Source of the DNA: Onchocerca volvulus
Lineage: Eukaryota; Nematoda; Chromadorea; Rhabditida; Onchocercidae
Length of the DNA: 64,000 bases
Assembly: GCA_000499405.2 (NCBI GenBank)
Contig: HG738139.1
Coordinates: forward strand, 2,894,976 to 2,958,975
Reading direction: 5' to 3'
Shown here piece after piece: positions 36,981 to 49,486 of the stretch (its first letter is position 1; the number at the start of each line of letters is the position of its first letter). The notes under the pieces were generated by a model. The model saw only the letters and a program-made list of their open reading frames with translations. It was not told the origin of the DNA and did no database searches. The translations under genes and the position numbers were made by a program.

Positions 36981-39900
36981 CCAACTAGTAGACATTTCGA
37001 CATCGACCATATTTTATCGAATATACTTTTTTTTTTTCGTCTTTTACACCTTAAACATTCGGGGGTTGATTAAAAAATTGATGTAGGAATTTCATTAATT
37101 TTAACAAAAAATTATTTTTAAATTTTATTAATTTATCTTTGAAACTTTTTTGATTCCTTTTCAATTCAGTCTGATAAGTTAAAAAAATTGAAAAAATGAT
37201 CACGTATTTTCATTTTTGATCTTTAATTGATAAATATGTTAGATTGATATAAAACTTGATAATATTGATTAGTTATAGCAAAGATTTATTTCTATATTTG
37301 TTCGAATTATCTCTGAAGTTATTTTAATGAATACATCCTTCTTGTTTATTTTAAAATCATCGCTAAGCAAACCGAATTTTGGAATTTTTCTGTCAAATTT
37401 CTTTTTTCGAAATTTATCATTCAAAAATTGTTTATTACTTTTTTGCATTTAAGATGATTGAAGTAATTTTGTTAATTTCGTACGAATTACTCTGTGAAAG
37501 ATATCTTTTATCATCAATTTCACCTCATTTATCATTGCTTATTTTCATATTTTACTGTAAAAAAATATCATCAATTGAATTCGAGAAATGCAAAATGAAG
37601 TTACAGATAAGATTAATTTCATAAAATATTTTTGCAAATTTAGAAAAATTTTTAAAATAGAAATTTATATAAATATTAAACTACAAATCGTAAACACTGA
37701 GAAGTGTAAAAATTTTTGATGCAGAGAAACTGAAAAACTAGCATTTTCATATATTACTTAGATGAACATTATGGTACTTAATTAAGCAATGTTCTTTCAT
37801 TTCTATTCAGGTTATTCATCTTTGTCTATTGAATTTGTCACCATTTTTAGTTCGTTTTTTTTTTCTTTTTTTTTTGGACGGTATGAATGCCATTTGCTTT
37901 GAAATTTAAAATTTTGTTTTTTTGCTCACTTTTAAGGAAAAAAAAAGTATTAATTTAAGGCAGGATAAAAGAATCGGAGAAAGTTATCATTCGGATTGAA
38001 CAACAACAAAACGCATTACTCTCCTTTAATTCCCATTTCTTTCAATAAAACACAAATATTTCATACCTTTTCTTTTTTTTTTTTTTTTCACCAAATTTAA
38101 ATAAAAGAAATGAACTGCTCTCTGAACATTTGATAGAAGTTGATAGTAACGATAGGTTAATAAATAAAGCAATGCGAAAACAAGTTTTCGCTATGGCAAA
38201 ATTGTTTTAACTTTCGTTTATAACAAGAAAATTTATTTTTAAACTTTAAAACTAACTAGTCTGCTATTGTTGTAAGAGACTCGTGATAATTTCTAATATT
38301 TTCGACAAAGTATCCTAAAATTTCAAGCTTGTATTATTTATTTTTCGAAAAACTCAGGTATAAATTAAGTGAATGAAGTGAAAATTTTGAAATTTTATGG
38401 AACGGATTAAACATCATCAAAATGTACTGAAATTCTTAAAAAAAAAAACAGAGAAAAAAATTGGAAAGTATTTTTACCATTCAATTAATTTTCAAATATC
38501 TGAAACTAATTTTTAGTATTATGATCGGTAATCTTTTATGTAACGTGAAATAATGCATTATTTCGAATTTAAGTTTGTTGTAGTTGCAGATGACTGAAAA
38601 TTCATTTCTTTATATTCAGTTAATCTTTCAAGTATGAATAGAAATACGAGGATTAGTTGTGCAAAAAAAAAGGAAATTCTTTATAACTATTTATTAAATT
38701 ATTTCATTTGAAATTCTCTTTTCCGAAATTAATTAAATTTTGACAAATGAGATTAAATTTCGCTCCTCACTTTTAACTATTTACTATCACATAACTATGG
38801 TAGCTCTATCCATACCGTAGTTCTTACCGTACAAAATCATTATACTAGTATTCATGCTATTATTTTATACCGTATAAAATCATTTTTACATTACATTGCT
38901 CAAATTTTTCAATATAAGAAGATCGTATAATTTTATCCTTCACAAGAAAAAAAAAAAAAAGAAAGAGAGAGAGAGAAAAAGATTGAGAGAAAAAAAAAAA
39001 AGAAAAGAAATATTTTTGTTTCGAACAAAAAGCAAAGGGGAAAAATTGCTCTCTACCTATTTTTTGAATTTTGACAAAAAAAAAAAGAAACTATAGCACA
39101 GAATAAAATGTCGAGAGTTGAAAAAAAGGTTTGAAGAAAAGTTTCAACAAACTGAAATGTTAAAATAGCTGAAAATGGAGTAATAATGTAATGTTTTAAA
39201 AAAAGAATTCCTCTTTTCTCTTTCTCTTTTCGAAAAACGATAAGTTCAAATCAGTAGTGATCTCGATCTATCTATATTATAAATTTGTGAGTATTTTAAG
39301 GGCGGTAAGATCAAAGGATTTTTTGAAAGAATGCATTGGATGACAGTTCCGTTTGCCGTTTATTCGACGAGTTCCTTTGGGTCTTTTTTCAAAAATTTTT
39401 CAACTCTATCACCTTTTTATTTCCATCATTTCGAATGCAAACCGAAAAAAGAAAAAAAGGAAAGAAACGAAATGATTGATGTGTTAAACTAAAAAATTAA
39501 AAATAAAGGAAAAAGAAAAGAAGGAAAAACAAAATGAAGTTAATTAGTTCCAGTTTGGCAAACAAACAACCTGAAATTTCCCTCCTTCAACAAAAAAAAA
39601 AAGAAAAAGAAAGATGAAAAGGGACACAAAAAAAGGTTTTCTGATTGTATTTTCATAAAAATAATAATATTATCATTTTTTCATTTTTTCAAGTAAAAAA
39701 AAATCAATCAATAAAAATGATTTGATTTAATGAATTATTAGAGTAAGTAAATATGGTATTGCTCATTTTTAGATCAAAATTATAGATGAACTAAAATTTA
39801 TTGATGTATTTTTTTTTTTTTGCTCGACGGAAAATTCTCTTACTTTTTCGGTGCATTATTTTCTTTTTCCTCTTCTTTTCCTTTTCTTTCAAGTTTATTT

Positions 39901-40560
39901 ATTTTGAAATGAAGTTTTTTTAAATTTTTTTATTTTTTTAAACCTCAGTATAACTTTATTTGTTTAGACTATATAAACCAAGCTTTAGTACAGCTATCTT
40001 TAGACTACATTAAAGATGTCGGTTTGATTTTTTTCTCTTGTATTGAATTTTTTTAAAATATTTGGTGAAATTGTCAACAGTATTTGTTGTTGACATATTG
40101 TTAATTTGGGTCATTAAAAAACTTTTAATAGATTTTTTTTTTCCTTTCTTATAATAGTTAGTGAAAAGAAAATTAAAAGATGAATGGAAGTAATTTTGAG
40201 AGATAATAAGTTCTAAAATGGATTTAAATGGTTTAAATTACTGTATTGGCTTAAAAGATTATTGGATTAAATGAATTAATTCAAGAATTAACTTTTCAGC
40301 ATTCGTCGTATTTCGTTATTGCAGCATTGATTTTCGAATTTCACTCTTTAAAAATGAATGCTATTGAAAAAAAGCTGGATGGAATGATTTTTTCAGCAGG
40401 ATCAAATTGATTAAATTTATCAAATACCTAAATTTTTTATTTTTATTTTTTCCAACAAAATTTATAAATTGAAAAGTTTTTTCTTTTCATTTGTTTCTAA
40501 TTTTTCCATTTTCAAATTTTGAATCAATGGAATAGATTTGAAGAAATTCGAAAATTTCTC

Positions 40561-40591
<31 letters not shown>

Positions 40592-42898
40592 ACACATTAA
40601 CTAATTTTTGCGATTATTTGTTCTCGATTTTATTGATAAATATAGTTAAAAAAAGATATCTGTTTGTGGTTGCATGTTGAACTTTGCAATAATACTTTTT
40701 TCATTTTTTCAATTTAATTTTTATGAAAATAGAAAATATTGTTTGCTCATCTTCATTATGACAATGATTCATTTAATTTCCGGAATACTTTTTTAATGAA
40801 ATATCATGACAAATATTTGAATAGAACATTTGAAAAATTGAAATTTATTTTTATAAAAAAATTATTTTTTGTAAAAGTCTACTTTACTATTTCATTTTTA
40901 TTTTTGTTTCAGTCTTTTAAAGCGAGTTTTGCCATATAATTTCACCAATGAAATATTTTTTGCATAAATTCTATGTAAATGCTTCTCATAACATATGCAA
41001 TGTGTATATTATTTAACTTAATTAATTTCAAAAATTTCAATTGAATATTGGAAATATTTTTTTTATTGTTTTAGAAATTTGATACATTTAATGACAGCAA
41101 TGTTGAAAATTAAATTTTGAAGTATTCAATAGTAATGACTGAATGACCTGAAAATGATAAATATGTGTGGTACTTGATTTTCAACCTATTTACCATTTAT
41201 TACGCCACTTGTTTCAAATGTAAATGTGTTTTTTGTTTCTTTTATCCTTTTTTTTATCCTTTGGAATAAATGATTTCTTGATTGGGTGTCAAATTACGCG
41301 GTCAACAAGACAAAAAAAAAAAAAAAATAAAGTGGAAAACTATTCAGACTAATAATGCATATGTATCATTTGCATATGGCAAAGCTTTGTTTTGGATTCT
41401 TTTGATAAAATCCGACACACAATAGTTTGGCCAAATTTGCATATGGAAAGTTTTATCCATCGATATGATAATCCTTGGTAACAAACAAACCGTATAAGTA
41501 GGTAAATAGCGAATCGAGTAGCAAAAACCTTGACGATGTTTAACCTTTGAGACTTTTTCAGCATCAAATGTCCTCTTAGAAATTTCCCATTTTCCCTCTC
41601 TTTTTTTTTTTTTTTTTTGATTTCTTTGTGGTAATCATGAAAAACAGATGCACACAGGTAAAAAAAAAGTTTATTTTTTCCTGTTTTTAATTTCAAAACA
41701 AGTTAACAAAAAACTTGCAAAATATACAAACCAGAAATAGCTGTTTAACAAAAAAAAAACTTGCAAAATATACAAAGCAGAAATCGTTGTCAACCATTTG
41801 TTTCGATTTTTGCATAATCGAAAAAAGGAATAATTCAATTGAAATAATAAAAAACAAACTTATAAAAACAAAATTTTTTTAAAACGTTTGAAAATTTTCA
41901 TCAAAAATAAAATAATTTTCCCAGTGCAATTAAAAAATTATAAATTATAAATATCTAAGGAAAAGTAAAATAATTTAATTCATTTTTTCTAGATATTTAT
42001 TTATCTTTTACAATTTTTGAAAGAATTTTTTAGTATAAAAAGAAAAAAAAATCTTTAATTTCATTCATTCATTTATAAATACATGCAATCATTTATTCAA
42101 AGTTTGCATCATAATTTATTATAAGATTATTTTATAAATATTTGCCATTTATAGATTATTTCCAAAATTTTAATTCTTAAAATAAATATTTTAATATCGT
42201 TTGGATTTCTTTAAGCTAATAAGAATCAAAAAACATGATAATGAGAATAATACCGTAATATTTGAAAATTATTTGCATCATTGATTACGAATGAACAAAA
42301 ATGAAAATTGTTTATTGAAGCGTGTAAATGGCAAATTGTACAGATGGCACAGTTTGTTGCATAAGCATTAATTTGATTTTGGTTGAGGCCAATGAATTTA
42401 TTTGAATTTAGCCAAGAAGAGGGAAAAATATTGAAAAAAGCTAAAAGAAAGCAAGAATGCAAAATTTTAGCTTAGTGAAAAGTAAAAAAACAAAGATCAA
42501 AGGGATAGGAAATTAAAAAAGTGATGGAAAATATCGTATCATCATTAATGAAAACAAAAAAAAAAAAAAATTTAGAAACACAAGTAAAACTAAAAATAAG
42601 TATATTTATAAAAGTTAAAAAAAACAAAAAAAAAAAAGCGGCAAATTTAAAAAAAATCCACAATTACACTAAGAATAATTAAAAGCATCCAGTAATTATT
42701 ACTGTATCCAATGATTGATTAAAATTATTAAAGGTGTGATTATGCTGTCCAATTTTACTTTATTCCTTCATTTCGTCTTATACAAACTTTCGCTCTTTTA
42801 TCCATTACTGTGTGATAAGTTCATCGATAACGATGGGGTTTTTGTTGAGCTAAGCTAAAATGTAAAGGTTATAGAGTTGAGTTTTGGCGCAATGTGTC
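36981..42898. other. intergenic region downstream of ceh-13
   Basis: About 5.9 kb without supported genes. Open frames are Lys- or Phe-rich homopolymer artefacts. Near 41357-41450 several ATTTGCATATGG/ATGCATATG words cluster (octamer-like, POU-type). At 38800-38890 TACCGTA(C/T)AAAATCATT is repeated. Confidence 0.6.
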
Positions 42899-42900
42899 TT

Positions 42901-43156
42901 ATCTATCGGTTGTGCGGAATGTAAGATGGATGTGTAAGAAGTTTTGAGAAAGGATGAGTAACGTTAGATGAAAGGAAAGCGACCGCTTCAGCTGACGATC
43001 GGGGATCAACGATAATGGGATCAGGAAGTGAATGGCCGCAAAATCTCCAGATCTCAATCTTGGCATCAGAAGTCGAAGTAACAACACAAATAACTAAAGC
43101 AAAATGCTCTGATATGTTGTAATCTAATTTGGTGAAATTGGGACCGATTTCTTTTC
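42901..43156 (-). pseudogene. protein-like stop-free island, possible exon or gene remnant
   Basis: Read on the minus strand, a frame of about 80 codons runs from just after a TGA near 43156 to a TAG at 42901-42903. It has no ATG near its start. It contains DYNISEHFALVICVV, TSDAKIEIWRFCGHSLPDP and IIVDPRSSAEAVAFLSS, a mixed composition unlike neighbouring AT-driven frames. The plus strand also has a stop-free frame of about 55 codons here. A CTTTAG acceptor-like site lies inside at about 43095-43100. No family is recognised. It may be an exon of an unseen gene, a decayed insertion or chance in a less AT-rich patch. Confidence 0.3.
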
Positions 43157-43956
43157 ATACAAACTTTTAAATTTCTTTCCTTTAATTTTTAACATAACAA
43201 TGATTTATATATTTTATGATCAATCAATAATTTATATGTTTTATAACAGTGGCAATATGCAGAAAGAAAAAATAAGGAAAAATTGTAGAAGCATTTTTTT
43301 AATAAAAAAAAAAAACTTTATGAGAAATTGTTAATGGAAAAAAATATCATCTTCAATTAATTGATGAAGTTTACAATTTTTGAAAGTTTAATAAGTAATT
43401 TTATCAATTTAAACTTGCAAATTTATTATTTATCATTATTGATATGAACAAATAATGGAAATTTTGATATTATAACATGAAAGGATTATGATGATAATTT
43501 TCTTCATTGCTTCGGTATTGTGAATTCATTTATTATGTTTAAAATGGTATTAAACTTCTAGAAATATTTTATTTAGGATGCTAAATTTTGACGACTATTT
43601 CTAAAAATTTACATCATTTTAATCAGTGATATACTAATATTAGCCAAATGTAACTAATATTAAGCTTATTCAATATTTTTTCAGATCTTCAGATATAATC
43701 TTTGTTCCAAGTACTCAATTATTTTGGATTATTTTTGGCTTAGTACCATTCATTATTTAACATACAAATGGAAAAATACTTTCTTCATCATCTTTTCAAT
43801 CGCATTCTGAAATATTTCAAATGCGATTATTCTTTTACAAAAAAGACTAAAAGCAGAAAATATGTTTAATTAAGCATTAGCATTCAAGTTGTGCTTTTTC
43901 TATATTCTTGTTTAAATTATTCAATTTGAATTAAACAAGTTTTCTTAGCAGAATGT

Positions 43957-44101
43957 AAGATGAGAAACTTACACATCTACTTCTTTGTATTCTTCTGCAA
44001 TATGTAGTAAATTTTGTCAATTATTGTTATTATAATGCTCAATATTCGATCGTTTATTATCGTTATCATACAGCAAAGTAGATGTGTAAGTTTCTCATCT
44101 T
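43957..44101. repeat. 145-bp foldback with 26-bp perfect inverted arms
   Basis: Arms at 43957-43982 and 44076-44101 are exact complements and include GAGAAACTTACACATCTAC. The 93-nt interior is AT-rich and non-coding. It could be a small MITE or a hairpin-forming transcript; no homology is recognised. Confidence 0.7.
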
Positions 44102-45796
44102 CTGTGTGCTATAAATTATATTTGATTATTTGTTTAATAATTTTTGAAGCATATATGATGAATTGTGCCATTTGTTGGATTATATGTCGAAACATATCAA
44201 CATTAAACATTATATTACGATATTATCAATCTCTTGAATTATAAACTTAGTGATATTGTTCAGTAATGATCGTTGTAAAGTAAAGCATTGATAAATGATC
44301 AAAATAATAAAATTTGTATTTGTTGTTATAAAATTTCAATTTTCCAGCAAAAAATTTAAAGTTATTCAATTTGAGAAAGTTATCAATTGAAAATAGCAAT
44401 TTAAAGACACTTAAAAAGTGAAATATTTACAAGTTGCATAATTCGAATGATAGTAGAAAATTTTATTTGAGAGCAACGCTATCCTCGTTTTTAAAACTAC
44501 TGAATTTCATTATATTGAAATCATTGGTTTTTTTTATAAAATAAAATAAAATTGAATGATTGATAATTTAATTAAACGGCATTTATCTAAAACTATTACA
44601 TCGAAATTTTTGCCAAAATATGGATCGAAGAATCACGCAAAAACTTTGTTCATTTGATTTCTTTTATCGTTAGTATAATTTAATTTTGATGAACAAATCA
44701 AGAAGGATATAATGCTATTTCAAAATTGGCTATAAGGCAATCTAATCTAGCTAATGTTAGAACATTTTGTTATCAGTGTTATAGATTGGATAATTGCGAA
44801 AGATTGATTATCATCAATTGCTGCTGCAAGGAATTTGACTAAATTGACAGTAATCAAACAGATAGCAATTTGAACGATATTTTACTTGTAGAATCAGATG
44901 TACGAATTCATATTATGCATTTCAAGAATTGCTGTAAAACGTACCTTAGCTATCTTGTATGTTTATCATTCATTATCAACCCTTCTTTTTTTTCTTTTTT
45001 TTTTTTTTGATATACTCAGGATTATTCCTATCAATTACTGTATACAAATTAACGAACATTTCCTAGTAAGCATTAATAGATATAATAGAGTCAACTAGAA
45101 AATGTTCGTCAATTGTATTCGATATACCGATATGAGTAATTTTTTTACGAGTTAATTAGCGACACCTACTTTGTTTTGTTCATCAAACTTTGATGATCAG
45201 ATTTGAAAAAATTAATGCTTATTACTATTTGAATTTTTTTTACTTTGTTTTTTATTATACCTTATTTGTTTTCGATGGTCATTTTTTTTTTGTTTGTTTT
45301 TTGAATTTCATTCGTCATAATTTGTAAAAATTTGTTTTATTGTTAAAACTGTATTTTTTCTGATTAAATTTTTTGTTTATTTTCATCATATTTGACTGTT
45401 TAAAATTCATGTCGGAGTTCCTATTATCATCTTGGCTATTAAGTGAATCATAAATAATGATAACATTTTACTCCATCTTTAACTTTGTATGATTGCATCA
45501 TCTTTCTATAATAAGAAGATTAATTTATTTAAATTATTTGATGATTTCTAGCATCAATTTAGCAAAAACATTAATTATACAACAATTTCTGACAAAACAT
45601 TTCAAACTGTTTTTTTCAGTGAGGAGAATTTTTCTTTAATTTGGGAACGATATAATTGATTTGAAAGAAGCTCATTGAATTAGGCGAATTGAATCTTCTG
45701 CAAATCTACGAATTCCGATGAAAATAGTAATGAAAACGATAATGAAGCTTATCATATAATCTAATTAGAATCCTTCTAATGATCGATTAATCCTTC

Positions 45797-45848
45797 TTAG
45801 GCTTAGGCTTAGTCTTAGCCTTAGTCTTGGGCTTAGGCTTAGGCTTAA
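45797..45848 (+). repeat. degenerate interstitial telomeric repeat (TTAGGC)n
   Basis: About nine tandem hexamers: intact TTAGGC units at both ends enclose variants TTAGTC, TTAGCC and TTGGGC. TTAGGC is the nematode telomere repeat. Near it lie TTAGG words at about 45866-45895. Confidence 0.85.
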
Positions 45849-46716
45849 GAGGGGGTATCCTTACCTTTAGGTTTTTATTTTCGCTTAGGCGATGCTTCAT
45901 TTAAGAAAGTCCTTCCGATTCTTCATTTAAGCTTTTCTGTCTTCATTTTTTTCTATCCCGTTTTTCACTTCACAAGCTTTCATCGTTGATTGTTCGAAAA
46001 AAAAAGCTTCAAATTTTCCTTTTTTCAAATCTTTATTCTTTATTGTAAAGAAAAAAAAGTGTGAAATTAGATTTAACCATAATACATCCTCGTCAGATAT
46101 TCGATGAGTGATTTCAGTGATTTGAAGAAAAAATTAAGACTTTAAGGAGTGAAAAATCTATCGAATTAGCTAATTAGACCTGAAAAAATACACTCTCGAA
46201 GAGATGAAGTTTGAAATTTGCATAATTTCTTCAACAAAGATAGCAATTCCGAAATTTTCCTTCAGAACAATACATTTTAGCAAGGGTTGGTGATTAGAGA
46301 AATATTAGAGATTGATAAGATTTGAAAGATTGACAATTAGAAGATGAAAGCAAAAAGATAGCATGAAAAATAAAGAAGAGGAAAAGTGTAAGATTCAAAA
46401 ATAGTATTATATCTCGGTATTGGAATAATGTGCAAATATGCATGATATAGTGTGATTAGACGAGAGAAAAGAAGGAAAGATGAGAAAAATAGTATACGGG
46501 GAGGGGTTGAGAAAATGTTGAAACAAGATGTAAAACGTGATGGGGATAGATGTTGTATCCGTGAGAAAAAAGGTTTTGCTTATCAAAGGATGCTATTTTC
46601 TAATTTTTTTTCTTTTTTTAGAATTTTTATTTCTCAAATAGCTCGATCACGCGAAATGTGACCAGATTCAGTTAGTCTATATAATTTAAAAATGTGAATG
46701 TTCGTTGTTTATTTTA

Positions 46717-46876
46717 ACACAACGTTTCAAATGCTTCATTTATTGTTTTCTAAATTTTGATGCAATGTTGCATTCGAATACGTGCATGTTTTTACATACT
46801 TCTCATATAAAATTCGAATGCAATGTTGTGTCAAAATTTCAAATCAATCGATGAAGAAACTGAAATGTTGTGTCAG
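46717..46876. repeat. inverted pair of a Helitron-associated repeat
   Basis: A plus copy at 46811-46876 contains ATTCGAATGCAATGTTGTGT then CAAAATTTCAAATCAATCGA and GAAGAAAC. A minus copy at 46717-46781 mirrors it across a short spacer. The same family recurs at 48810-48840 (-), 51079-51135 (+) and 51351-51415 (+) around the helicase remnant. Confidence 0.7.
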
Positions 46877-47209
46877 AATGAACAATGAACATTTACAGTT
46901 TTATTTATTTAGAAAAACGAATATGACTAAGGAATGAAATAAACAGACGATGAAAATAGTGATGGAAATAGAATTGGTGAGATGGAGAAAAGAGGCGAAG
47001 GTAATGTTTTCCTAAATGAGAAGAATTGAGGGTAGGAATGAAAAAGAAAAGATCGAAATAGAGAAGAATCTTTGAGATAGTGAGCGATGAGAAGCGATAA
47101 TGAGATTATTGTCACGTTTGACTTGCTCCTTTTTTTTTTTTTTTTTTCATTTACTGTGGTACTTACGAATTTTCCGTGAACGATCGCAGCTTAGGACTGA
47201 CAACTGACC

Positions 47210-47267
47210 AAATTAGAAACTATCAGATACGTCAGTCTGAGTTAACTTATTTGATAGTTTCTAATTT
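47210..47267. repeat. 16-bp inverted repeat
   Basis: AAATTAGAAACTATCA at 47210-47225 and its exact complement at 47252-47267 enclose 26 nt. It could form a compact hairpin. Confidence 0.7.
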
Positions 47268-48607
47268 GACGTTTATTCCGAAATTTCACTTTTAATAACT
47301 CAGGAATATGTGCCACAATGACAAGTTTATGTATATATTGATACAATCCTTTTTTATTTATGACGAAATTTAACGAATTTCAAAATCATTCATTTTTTTT
47401 TCCAGATTCCAGCAACATAGGAAATAAAAAGATTTTCATGTATAATATATAATTTTTAAAAAAATGAAAAGAATATAATAGCATTACTGATCAAATTTTG
47501 CCAATAGAAAGATATCATTATTGTATTCAAAACATTGCATATCTTATGGATAAAAAATATGGTTTTTTTTCTATAGAAAATAACTAAAATATATTGTTGT
47601 TGAAATTATTTATTCATAGATTTTTTCATTTCATTAATTTAATTTTTCATTTTCTTTGCATGTAATTTTTGTTATGACCAAACTTTTCTGCATTATTTCA
47701 TTCATTTTGAGAAATTGTTCAATGAGGAGAAAGATTGTTTTATTCATTAAATTAAAATGAACTATGATGTTTCAGAATTGTTCGAAACAATGGATAAATA
47801 GTGTATGGATGCAGCGTAAGTCTTACAATACTAGTAATGATTATTGATTATTTCGGAAATATATATTTTCCCATATTTCGTGGTTGAGCAAAATTCAATT
47901 TGATTTGCTATTCGATGACAGTCAATGTATAACAAAAAGCGAGAAGATGAAGTTTCATGCTGTTTTGTTGTATCGATTACTTTTAACAATTATTTCTCGC
48001 CTATTATTTATTTTACACTTTTTTTTATCAGCAAACTGCTGCATGAAGATAATTTTCTGATGATTTTATTTCATCATCAGTTATTTGATTTTTTTTGTAA
48101 ATATGATAGGTAAATTCGGGAGATCGTTTATAAAAATCTTTGACATACAGAAAATTAGTACTATTAAAACTCAAATTACACTCAAATTACAGTATAAGCT
48201 TACTCACTCTAGAAATGTTTTTTTTTTTTTTTACTTTTTTATAACTTGACAGTTTTTATTTTTTGATTTTAGATACAAATCATAAACCATGACAATGTTC
48301 AGTAATAATGAATCTTTTAATTCTTTCATCTATTCGAACGGCTGTAAATTTATCATTCAATTTTGCAATGAAAAAGATGTATATTATGTGTGAACGTTTT
48401 GTCGCAACAATTTCTCACATGTAGGAACCAAATATTAAATTGCAGTTATTCTGACGGGAATTATAACCTCTGATGGTTTGTTTTGTCTCTATTTGTTGAT
48501 TGAATTTTTATGCCAAAAATTTAACGATTTATTTTCATACTGATTTTTAATACAGAAACTTGGATGATTTGGAATTCGGATAATGAATATTATTTTCTTA
48601 CTATATG

Positions 48608-48685
48608 GGACCGGCCACGCTCCACGTGGCTGATCTAGCTAGTCGATGGGTTCCGGCCATGTTCGCGTGTCCGGCTTCATCTAGT
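48608..48685 (+). mobile_element. two tandem Helitron-like 3' ends (hairpin + CTAG)
   Basis: A GC-rich patch in AT-rich DNA. First, GCCACG/CGTGGC forms a 6-bp stem with a 5-nt loop, followed by CTAGCTAG and T. Second, a 22-nt stem-loop at 48653-48674 (8 pairs of 9, TTCG loop) is followed by CTTCATCTAG and T. Helitrons end in a hairpin shortly before CTRR and insert between A and T. Two such ends in tandem suggest repeated insertion or end duplication. Confidence 0.5.
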
Positions 48686-49486
48686 TTATAGAAATAAAAA
48701 TATCAATGTTCGCTTGTTCAAAAATTTAAACCTCCAAAAGTCTTAAAAACGCGCCTTATCTATATCAATTCAAAAATCTTAGATATCGAAAAGTCGATAC
48801 TCATTGCTTTGAAATTTTGACACAACGTTGCATTCGAATACGTCATCTTGTTATACCCGCGTTGTTGTAGCTCAGTCTGGTTAAGTAGAAAAAAAAGAAA
48901 AGAGAAAGCGTATGTTTCTAGTATTAGGGAAAAAAACTGATACTTTATATTTTGATTTGTAGTTTGGTTGGATTGAAGATTGATTCTTGCTATTATGATT
49001 GGCTAGATCAGCAATAGATATGAGGAGGTTTTTTGTTTCTTGTGTGACAGAGATCAATGCTGCTGAAAAAGATTCTATTGATTGATGAAGAGTGATTCTT
49101 CGTGACAAACAATTATCAGAGTACATCCAGGCAAATTAATGATTGGGTTAATCTTTCCTTTGTCGCTGATAGAGGAGAATACTATTCAAGTGAACTGTCG
49201 GATTGTTGCTACCTACCGTTGTTTCGTTTTGAACTATCGAAGTAGATGCGAGTAGAAAATCATTTGAACGACGCAAAGGAGGAAAGCCAGTTGACAGACA
49301 ACCTGTCATATTCAAACAAATATGAACATGGACTTCACAGCAGAAATCTAAAACGAAACGTTGATGATGACTGAAGATTACAAATCACGAAAAAAATTCT
49401 CAATCACTTGGGAATGCAGTAACGAATCAATCTGTTGCTGCTTCCTTCGATGTAGAATTGAGTCACGAACAAAATTACAATACGAT

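Larger units (their letters stand above)
43157..48600. other. intergenic region with scattered repeats
   Basis: No supported gene. It contains a 26-bp inverted repeat near 44 kb, a TTAGGC-like block at 45.8 kb, a purine-rich stretch at 46330-46580, a foldback of the Helitron-associated repeat at 46717-46876 and a 16-bp inverted repeat at 47210-47267. Confidence 0.6.

Noticed and set aside
41349..41696. 115-codon minus frame
   Set aside because: Its N-terminal third is homopolymer-derived Lys, and the rest shows no recognisable domain or splice support.
48862..48887. tRNA-like A box (TAGCTCAGTCTGG)
   Set aside because: No B box, anticodon arm or acceptor pairing follows, so it is not a tRNA gene. 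It may be a fragment inside repeat DNA.
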